Source: Bin87 sp965220055
GTDB lineage: Bacteria > Chloroflexota > Dehalococcoidia > Lucifugimonadales > UBA3495
Reading direction: 5' to 3'
DNA length: 64,000 nt
Assembly (NCBI GenBank): GCA_965220055.1
Contig: CBDCPE010000004.1
Coordinates: 3,782,001 to 3,846,000 of the forward strand
Position 1 is the first letter of the stretch, and each line of letters begins with the position of its first letter. A program made the translations under genes and the position numbers. The notes under the pieces are model-generated. The model saw only the letters and a list, made by a program, of their open reading frames with translations, ran no database searches and was not told the DNA's origin. Of this stretch, positions 57,969-64,000 are shown one piece after another.

Positions 57969-58003
57969 ACCGGAGTGGTCAAGGTGACCACTCCGGTGCT
58001 TTT
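57969..58003 (+). terminator. Intrinsic terminator after groEL
   Basis: Perfect 13-bp stem ACCGGAGTGGTCA / TGACCACTCCGGT with a 3-base loop, then GCTTTT. Confidence 0.85.
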
Positions 58004-58029
58004 GTTGAGGACATTTCGCTACTCGGTTG

Positions 58030-58212
58030 ATGGACGACGATAAGCCTGTCGCGGCACGCGGTGTCCAGTGGACGTTGGAGCTGATCGACGAAGACGTGGC
58101 AACGTACGGCAACCCGGTTGCCCATGCGCTGGCCCGGGCCGGCAACGTCGTGTACGCCGAAGAATACCGAGCATGGCTGGAGGAGAAATCGTGGGAACAG
58201 CGCCGGTTATGA
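58030..58212 (+). CDS. Small acidic protein, unknown
   Basis: 60 residues from ATG 58030 (MDDDKPVAARGVQWTLELID, then VAHALARAGNVVYAEEYRAWL). The composition is protein-like and amphipathic. No family is recognised. It follows the groEL terminator by about 30 bp. Confidence 0.35.
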   Translation: MDDDKPVAARGVQWTLELIDEDVATYGNPVAHALARAGNVVYAEEYRAWLEEKSWEQRRL

Positions 58213-59150
58213 TGCGCGACAAACGTAATTATCAGCCACGCTACCAGCTTAGCCGTCAAGGGCTTTGACATGCACAGTAATTTCGTTAGCCTCCCCCTCG
58301 GCGTATTGGCCAGTCGACGCCAAGGGAAATGTACTCGACCGACAGCTCGAGATCGGTAAATGGTGCAAAATGCCATCACAGAACTATTGGTATATGGATT
58401 GGTATATACACAGGATATTGTACAGCAAAATATCACGGTATAAGCACGATTACTCCACAAACTAGGAGGACGCCCTCTCCGCCATTGTACATCGTGAATA
58501 GGTCTGTCAAGTGGCCGTTGCCTACCAGTATTGAGTAGGGAATGGCCACTTTGTATCCTGTGACGTCTACCAAACCATCGAGGAGGGGACTTTCGCATCG
58601 TTGGACCGGTTGGGCTGCGTTTCGCCTACGGGGATTGTGGAAGGTGGATTGTGAAGGGTATATGGCCGCCCTGGCTCATAACGTACTGAAGAGGTGCGTA
58701 AACTGGGCCGTGGCGCAGGTCCCCCTGACCCGGCACCGCCCGCTGCTGGAACTCCCGCGGATGCCGGTTACCCCATGGCCGACGCGGCGACATAGTGCGC
58801 CGCACCTTCGCGGTATTTTTTTGGTAAGTTGGTTGGTGTCAGGTCTCACTCCCGCTCTCGGGTAACATCACCGCAATCGCGGCGACTTTCTCACCGGTCC
58901 CTTGCCGCCGCCCTTGACACTCCATCCAGGACATTCCGGTGATGCACGACATGGCCCTATACCGCGAGGAACCCCACTCGGAAAACGTCGGCCACCGACC
59001 CGTGACCAGCCACTTCAAGGGGTAGGGGCGCCAAGAGACCTCGGGGAGATACGGTAGCTTGGGCGGTGCGCCCGTATACACAAAGCCAGTACCTTATTGG
59101 GAGCATCGTATCCCGGCATCCCGCAGCGGTGAAATGACTTGGGAGGAATC
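58213..59150. other. Gap with AT-rich patch and a degraded transposase trace
   Basis: About 940 bp. 58375-58465 is unusually AT-rich for this window. At about 58605-58715 one frame reads FRLRGLWKVDCEGYMAALA followed by HNVLKRCVNWA, which resembles the C-terminus of IS1182-type transposases, so an old element probably decayed here. No other gene is recognised. Confidence 0.35.
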
Positions 59151-61463
59151 CTACCCTGCTGCCACACCATCAGTCAGTATCACTCCCGAATCCAGCAGGG
59201 TTTGGTAGTGGCTCCCCAAGCCATGTTCTTCCAGAATCTCCCGGGCGTGCGAACCAGGTTTGGGAGCGGGTATGCCCGGGCGCACCGGGGTGCGCGACAG
59301 TCGCGGCGCGGGACCGCAGGTAGTCACCGGTCCCAGCTCGTCGTGCTCCCGGGTGATGCTAAGTCCGTGCGACTCCACCCAGGGGTCGGTCATCAGCTCC
59401 CTGACGTTGGTGACGACCCGCTGCGCGCCGATGCCGGCAGCGGCCAGTCGCTCCACCCAGAACGCCACGCTGTTCCCCTGGAACCGTTCTTCCAGCGACG
59501 AAGCCAGGGCATCCCCCCGAAGGGAGTCGATGCCGGAGAGCCCCTCCAAACCTGACAGCCTTGCCAGGGCCGATGCCGGGACTCCAATAAAGAACCAGCC
59601 GTCACTGGCCTGGTAGGCTTGATGCAACGGGCCGGTTCCCAGGGCGTCCTGCCCGCTGGTTTCATTCCACTGCTTACCCTCGTAAAGCTGCATGAAGGGC
59701 GATTGCAGCGTCATGGCGGTGTAGGCCAGGGCTGAGTCTATGTGCTGACCCTCTCCGGTGCGCTGCCGGTGCAACAGGGCCAGGGCCACCCCGTAGGCGC
59801 CCATGAAACCCGTGCCGTAGTCGTTCACCGGGTTGGGCTGCGACTCGGGCATACCGTCACCGCCGAAGCGACGGGTCATCCCGGCAGTGGCCTGTGCAAA
59901 CCCCTCGTGACCGGGGCGTTCCGCCCAGGGGCCCATGTGCCCGTAGGCGTTCAATGAAGCGTAGACGATGTCGGGCTTGCGCTTTTTCACCGCTTCGTAT
60001 CCCAGGCCCAACCGCTCCAGGCTGCCGGCCCGGTAGTTCTGGGCCACCACGTCGGCGTCCTCCAGCAACTTCCAGAAAACGTCGCGCCCTTCTTCGGATC
60101 TCAGGTCCAACAGGATACTGCGCTTGCCCCGGTTGATGTCGTTATGCCGGGCCACGGTGGAGCCGCGTCTGGGGTTATCTATCTTGATAACATTGGCCCC
60201 GTACTCGGCCAGCGTCCGGCCCATGGTCGGGCCGGCCAGGATTATGCACAGGTCCAGCACCTTCACCCCATCAAGCGCGGAACTCATGCCAACGGCAGAA
60301 CTCATGTCAAAGCCGGAACTCATGGCGTCCTGGTGCGCCGACGCCTCAGACGCCGGGCGCGGCCTCAACTCCGCGAGAATTTCTCCCCGATGCTGGTCGG
60401 GAGTGGGAGCCGGCCCGCGCACCCTGCCCGGTGTCAAAGACATCCGGGCGTTGATCCCCGGCTGTAGCATCTTGCCGTAGGTGGGGTCGTCAACTTCCAC
60501 CATCATCTGGGAGGCCCGGGTGTGGGGATGGTCAAACCATTCGGCGCTGGTGCGGCACACCGCGCCCTCGCTGCCCGCCTCGGCGATCAGGTCTTCCCAT
60601 TCCTGTGCAGTACGAGACAGGAAGAGTTCGCGAATCCGCTGCTGCGCCTCGGCGTGGAATTGGGGGACGTCCAGGGGGCGGTCGAAGTCGGTAAGCCCCT
60701 CGTCATCCCACGATGTAATCCCGGCGGCTTCAACGAACTGCCGGAAGTTCTGGTTGCCGGAGCCGCCGAAGCGCACGTACTGGCCGTCGCTGCACTGGAA
60801 GATCCCGCCCCACAACTCTTGCAGCGTCGGGATCGCCGGCGGAGCGTTGTGCACCCGCACGCCGAACCGCCCCAGGGACTGGAACATGCTGTCAAACAGA
60901 GGGACTTCTATTCGTTGCCCCACGCCGTCGCGCTCCCGGGCGTTCAGGGCGACGACGATGGCCACCACCGACTGGAACGCCCCATAGACCGAGGCGATGG
61001 GAATGGCCGTGTACACCGGGCGCGGGCTATCGTCGTTGGGCGGGCGGAAGCTGGCCGACGCCGCTCCCACAACTCCCTCGTAGGCCGGCATGGCCGCCCG
61101 GGGATCGTCCGACGCAAATCCAGGAATGGAGCAATAAACCAGGCTGGGGTTGGCCTGAGTCATCTCCTCGGGTCCCAACCCCAACCGGTCCATGGTCCAG
61201 GGCCGGAAGTTCTCGACCACCACATCGGCGCTCTGTATGAGGGACCGGGCAACGGCCGCGTCATCTGCCTGCTTGAGATCCAGGGTTATGCTCTTCTTGC
61301 CTCGGTTCCACGTTGAGTTGGCCGGGGTCTCCCAGCGGGGTCCGCCGGGAGGGTCAACCCGCACGACCTCGGCACCCTGATCCGCCAGCAACATTCCTGC
61401 CAGGGGCCCGGAAATATACTGCCCGAAGTCAATTACCCGAATGTGTTCCAGTGCTCCTGCGAT
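59151..61463 (-). CDS. Fused two-domain CoA-transferase, class III (CaiB/BaiF family)
   Basis: Two class III CoA-transferase domains in one chain, joined around residue ~390 by a Ser/Met-rich linker. The first contains VIDFGQYISGPLAGMLLADQGAEVVRV-type start motifs, NRGKKSITLDL, VVENFRPWTMDRLGLG and GQRIEVPLFDSM, holding the expected catalytic Asp (~191). The second repeats the pattern (AGPTMGRTLAEYGANVIKID, NRGKRSILLDLR, NYRAGSLERLGLGY) but reads GQHIDSALAYTAM where the Asp should be, so that half may be structural. The first ATG (61394) would remove the first strand. Homology extends to an ATC at 61461-61463 that follows GGGGGGAGGG at normal spacing, so I place the start there with caution. 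Such enzymes move CoA between carboxylic acids in catabolism. It is divergent from the decarboxylase pair. Confidence 0.85.
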   Translation of the reverse strand: MAGALEHIRVIDFGQYISGPLAGMLLADQGAEVVRVDPPGGPRWETPANSTWNRGKKSITLDLKQADDAAVARSLIQSADVVVENFRPWTMDRLGLGPEEMTQANPSLVYCSIPGFASDDPRAAMPAYEGVVGAASASFRPPNDDSPRPVYTAIPIASVYGAFQSVVAIVVALNARERDGVGQRIEVPLFDSMFQSLGRFGVRVHNAPPAIPTLQELWGGIFQCSDGQYVRFGGSGNQNFRQFVEAAGITSWDDEGLTDFDRPLDVPQFHAEAQQRIRELFLSRTAQEWEDLIAEAGSEGAVCRTSAEWFDHPHTRASQMMVEVDDPTYGKMLQPGINARMSLTPGRVRGPAPTPDQHRGEILAELRPRPASEASAHQDAMSSGFDMSSAVGMSSALDGVKVLDLCIILAGPTMGRTLAEYGANVIKIDNPRRGSTVARHNDINRGKRSILLDLRSEEGRDVFWKLLEDADVVAQNYRAGSLERLGLGYEAVKKRKPDIVYASLNAYGHMGPWAERPGHEGFAQATAGMTRRFGGDGMPESQPNPVNDYGTGFMGAYGVALALLHRQRTGEGQHIDSALAYTAMTLQSPFMQLYEGKQWNETSGQDALGTGPLHQAYQASDGWFFIGVPASALARLSGLEGLSGIDSLRGDALASSLEERFQGNSVAFWVERLAAAGIGAQRVVTNVRELMTDPWVESHGLSITREHDELGPVTTCGPAPRLSRTPVRPGIPAPKPGSHAREILEEHGLGSHYQTLLDSGVILTDGVAAG

Positions 61464-61737
61464 GTCTGGACCCTCCCCCCTGATTGGCCAAAAAGATTGG
61501 CTTCGTGGATGAAGGTCAGGCTAACACTGCGGGTATAAGCGGTCAACCGCCGGCGTCGAAACACGGTGACATCACATCCGTGGCGACAAGGCTTTTCACT
61601 ATCCCGCCTGGCATCCCAAAATTGACCGTCTCGGTATGGGTTACTATAATCGGCAGACGCCACAGCAGTAGCGGGTCTTTGCCCAGGCAGCAGAAACCGT
61701 GGCTGCTGGGTTCACAGCGTACGTGAGGAGGACATTC

Positions 61738-62256
61738 ATGGTTGAACAGCAGGCAGCAGTGCTGAGCCCTGAAACTCTGATAGAGGAGTTCCAGAAGAAC
61801 GGTGTCACCCATGTGGTGACCATTCCTGACAGCGAGACCAACTACCTGTACGAGTTGATGAAGGACGAGCCTTGGCTGGAAATCGTCCCTGCATCCCGGG
61901 AAGGTGAGACCTTCGCCATCTCCCTAGGGCTGCTAATCGCCGGCAAGACCCCGGTGGTCCTGATTCAGAACACGGGCATGATGGAATCGGGCGACTCCAT
62001 CCGGGGTATGGCCCTGGACTCCGGGTTCCCGCTGGTAATGGTGGTGGGCTATCGTGGCTGGAACCGCCACGGCGTTATAACCGACTCGGCAGCCACCTAT
62101 ACCGAGCCGTTCCTCAACGCCTTTCGCATCAACTACTACCTGGTGGAGCAGGATGCCGACAGTTCGCGCATCTCCGTGGCCTTCGAGGAGGCCCGGACCA
62201 CCAAGCGGCCAGTTGCTATCCTGGTGGGCGACGAATACCACGGGTTCAACCGCTAG
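61738..62256 (+). CDS. Thiamine-diphosphate decarboxylase, alpha subunit (sulfopyruvate/phosphonopyruvate decarboxylase-like)
   Basis: 172 residues; ATG 61738 with AGGAGG upstream. It matches the N-terminal (Pyr) half of ThDP-dependent 2-oxoacid decarboxylases of the ComD/Ppd type: LIEEFQKNGVTHVVTIPDSE, then VPASREGETFAISLGLLIAG (the conserved Glu that activates the cofactor), then VVLIQNTGMMESGDSIRGMA. The second half is encoded by the next gene, as in archaeal ComDE. Likely substrates are sulfopyruvate, phosphonopyruvate or a related oxoacid. The two genes are separated by 116 bp on the same strand. Confidence 0.88.
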   Translation: MVEQQAAVLSPETLIEEFQKNGVTHVVTIPDSETNYLYELMKDEPWLEIVPASREGETFAISLGLLIAGKTPVVLIQNTGMMESGDSIRGMALDSGFPLVMVVGYRGWNRHGVITDSAATYTEPFLNAFRINYYLVEQDADSSRISVAFEEARTTKRPVAILVGDEYHGFNR

Positions 62257-62372
62257 ACGGATAACCCTTCGCCAAAAATTATTGTTCCATCGGCGCCCTA
62301 CCACGTGCGGTAAGTCTTCTTGGGGTGGGGCGGGGTACGGAGCACGAACGATCCACGTAACGGAGGCAAAGA

Positions 62373-62963
62373 ATGATTCATTCCGCGGACGTATTCCGAG
62401 TATTCCAAGAGTTCCGAGGCGATGCCATCGTGATTCCCACCGGCACTTCCGGTCGCCACTGGCGGGAATTCAGCACCGACGAGGGCCGGGACTTGAACCT
62501 GGGAGGCGCAATGGGCCAGACCACTTCGGCGGCCTTGGGACTGGCCTTGGGACTGCCTGATGAAAAGGTGGTGCTGTTCGATTCCGAAGGCGCGCTGCTG
62601 ATGAACATGGGGATACTGGCTACTATCTCCGGCATGAAGCCGAAAAACTTCTGCCACATTTTGTTGGACAATGAGTGCTACGCTACCACTGGAGGGCAGC
62701 CGGTTCCCAACGCGCAAGACATTAACTACGCCGGCGTAGCCAAAGAAGCCGGTTATTCCTCTGCATACAGCTTCGACGACCTGGAAGAGTTCGCCACCAA
62801 TGTGGAGCAAATAATGCAGGATACCGGCCCGGTATTCGTCGCCATCAAAGTTGTGCCGGAGGTAGAGAACGAGCCAATAGGTATGCGGCAGCGTGTCCCT
62901 ACCCGCAACCGCGCCGAGACCATCCGGGACTTGCAGACGGAGTTGGGCATTAGCGCCGGTTAG
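62373..62963 (+). CDS. Thiamine-diphosphate decarboxylase, beta subunit
   Basis: 196 residues; ATG 62373 with GGAGGC upstream. C-terminal (PP) half of the decarboxylase: GGAMGQTTSAALGLALGLP, the ThDP/Mg2+ motif FDSEGALLMNMG (Asp-Ser-Glu-Gly in place of GDG) through LDNECYATTGGQP. It should pair with the upstream alpha subunit so that cofactor binds between them. The end (RNRAETIRDLQTELGI) is as expected. A sulfonate or phosphonate-related decarboxylation is plausible; the neighbouring CoA-transferase could act on the product acid. Confidence 0.88.
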   Translation: MIHSADVFRVFQEFRGDAIVIPTGTSGRHWREFSTDEGRDLNLGGAMGQTTSAALGLALGLPDEKVVLFDSEGALLMNMGILATISGMKPKNFCHILLDNECYATTGGQPVPNAQDINYAGVAKEAGYSSAYSFDDLEEFATNVEQIMQDTGPVFVAIKVVPEVENEPIGMRQRVPTRNRAETIRDLQTELGISAG

Positions 62964-63000
62964 TGTCAATGGCGGCGGCAAAACGTACCACCGGAGTGTC

Positions 63001-63052
63001 GAAGTCCAGGGGAAATATCCGCGTAAGTGTTCAGCGTAAGCGTCACTCGGTT
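63001..63052 (+). repeat. Solo terminal repeat of the IS1202-like element
   Basis: This stretch (GAAGTCCAGGGGAAATATCC and onward, including AAGTGTTCAGC and GTCACTCGGTT) matches the inverted right end of element E (10789-10835) over about 50 bp with few mismatches. No transposase remains beside it. Confidence 0.75.
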
Positions 63053-63431
63053 AGGCTTGGGACGTCGTCCACCTGACAGCGGGTAACCGCCCCGCATATC
63101 GCCTCGCGTCGTGACCAGGGTCACTGGGATTGCAACCTCCCGCCATAATTACGGCGAGGTAGCACCAGCGATCCCTACACCCGCGGCCTGCTTTGCGGGG
63201 CTTGCCGTTGGCCACCACGCTGACGTTGACGACACGGTCGCCTGCCTTCGTCTCCAGGCCAGCGCATCCAGCCGTGTGTAGTGGTACGGGTCGCCGCGCA
63301 GGGGACGGCAGGGAAAGTTCTCTGCCATCTCGTTCAAACTCTGGCAGATCCGTGAAGCCCGGCTCTCTTCCCCAAGCTCAGTCCATGTTTGGAGCTACCG
63401 TCGCAGCCGAGGGCCTTCATTAGGTCATCTG
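63053..63431. other. Gap without recognised gene
   Basis: About 380 bp between the solo IS end and the C tract. No coding frame with recognisable features and no RNA gene is seen. Confidence 0.4.
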
Positions 63432-63444
63432 CCCCCCCCCCCCG
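63432..63444 (+). repeat. Poly-C tract (12 C and G) next to IS element H
   Basis: Twelve C followed by G directly adjoin the inverted repeat of element H. Element G has nine C and G on both sides. Confidence 0.7.
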
Positions 63445-64000
63445 CTGACAGGGGTATGTAACGGCTGTTACGAGGGCGCATGATGGGTGACCTCCAAGTT
63501 AGACTTGGGTTGAGGCCAGGGTTCGGGCAGCAGCCAGACGCGGGTCCAGAGGCGGCCCTTGAGCAGCAAGCGGCGCAGCCAGTCGATGCCGTGGCGGATC
63601 ACGCTGACGGTGCGCGCCGGACGGCTCCGCGGGTCCCGATGATCGAGCGCCAGCGCTTTGGGTGGCGTCCGCAGATTGGCTGGGGCGATGCCACGGTCAT
63701 GAGCGTCTTCCACCCTGGTGCCGTAAGCCAGGGCCAAGAGGGTGGCCACCGACAGCACCAGCCAGTGGCGAGAGACGCGGGCCGGATCGGTGCGGCGGGT
63801 CCTGTCCCACTTCCAGCCCAGGCTCTTGATGGTCTTGAAGCCCAGCTCGATCCAGAAGCGCAGAGCGTACCAGCTGGGACCCGCCTCCTCGGGAGGCAGG
63901 TCGGTGAGGATGATCCAGGGTTCTTCCTGCTCGGCGTACCAGACCACCAGCAGGGTGCAACGGCGCTTTGCGGTGGGTGGGCCGAAGGCGGTCCCGCGGC
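63445..64000 (-). mobile_element. IS4-type insertion sequence H, partial at window end
   Basis: Starts with CTGACAGGGGTATGTA, the same inverted repeat as element G, and continues with the 3' part of the same transposase to the window edge. Confidence 0.88.
63468..64000 (-). CDS. IS4-type DDE transposase, C-terminal part (5' end outside window)
   Basis: The frame is open to the window edge (RGTAFGPPTAKRRCTLLVVW) and matches the element G transposase nearly residue for residue: WIILTDLPPEEAGPSWYALR, WIELGFKTIKSLGWKWDRTR, RVEDAHDRGIAPANLRTPP. The C-terminal catalytic region is intact. The N-terminal half is not visible. Confidence 0.88.
   Translation of the reverse strand, partial: RGTAFGPPTAKRRCTLLVVWYAEQEEPWIILTDLPPEEAGPSWYALRFWIELGFKTIKSLGWKWDRTRRTDPARVSRHWLVLSVATLLALAYGTRVEDAHDRGIAPANLRTPPKALALDHRDPRSRPARTVSVIRHGIDWLRRLLLKGRLWTRVWLLPEPWPQPKSNLEVTHHAPS

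Noticed and set aside
58375..58465. AT-rich patch considered as an origin or attachment site
   Set aside because: No repeated boxes, integrase or flanking direct repeats were found.
1..64000. tRNA, rRNA or riboswitch genes
   Set aside because: No cloverleaf, rRNA core or known riboswitch signature was recognised on reading either strand.

Overview
This is a GC-rich bacterial chromosome segment crowded with insertion sequences. Gene content suggests a Chloroflexota bacterium of the Dehalococcoidia/SAR202 type, possibly host- or sponge-associated. It includes a fused class III CoA-transferase, a split sulfopyruvate/phosphonopyruvate-type decarboxylase, a LLM/F420-type oxidoreductase next to a hydantoinase, a GroEL ending in PMDF, and repeat-rich secreted Ig/propeller proteins. 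The taxonomic call is an inference from gene content; no rRNA, tRNA, CRISPR array or phage module was found.

Layout. 1-7040: a decaying amide/pyrimidine (hydantoin) catabolism cluster on the minus strand: amidase remnant, nitrilase/ureidopropionase (frameshifted), LLM oxidoreductase (broken), intact dihydropyrimidinase, then an intact amidase paralogous to the remnant. 7041-13596: gene remnants, a small membrane-protein gene split by an IS5-type element, a lipoprotein serpin split by an IS1202-like element, and an intact lipoprotein. 13956-17268: a secreted HNH nuclease gene split in its Pro/Thr linker by an IS21-type element that itself carries another transposon. 17425-30475: EEP-family hydrolase, DUF262 protein, lipoprotein serine-protease homologue, a two-gene unit with an in-frame stop, a CAP-domain protein and several IS elements. 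30643-33667: a degraded PAS-LuxR regulator and an intact NarL-type two-component system. 34333-50038: three large surface-protein genes built from cadherin-like, propeller-like, Ig-like, Fn3 and leucine-rich repeats, all carrying stops, frameshifts or truncations. 50039-56200: an island of nested IS21, IS110 and IS66 elements that abuts the last 18 codons of groES. 56318-57937: intact groEL. 59151-62963: fused CoA-transferase divergent from the two decarboxylase subunits. 62964-64000: solo IS end and a partial IS4-type element.

The main theme is IS expansion and gene decay. Six elements (three IS5-type transposases and one IS630) all sit in the tetranucleotide CTAG. Three transposase genes carry 14-16 bp tandem duplications. 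At least four host genes can be reassembled in frame, or nearly so, across an insertion. Many single-base frameshifts remain; some lie in homopolymers and could be assembly errors, but the in-frame nonsense substitutions and IS insertions are harder to explain that way. Among intact functions, groEL, the two-component pair, dihydropyrimidinase, the amidase and the decarboxylase pair look functional.
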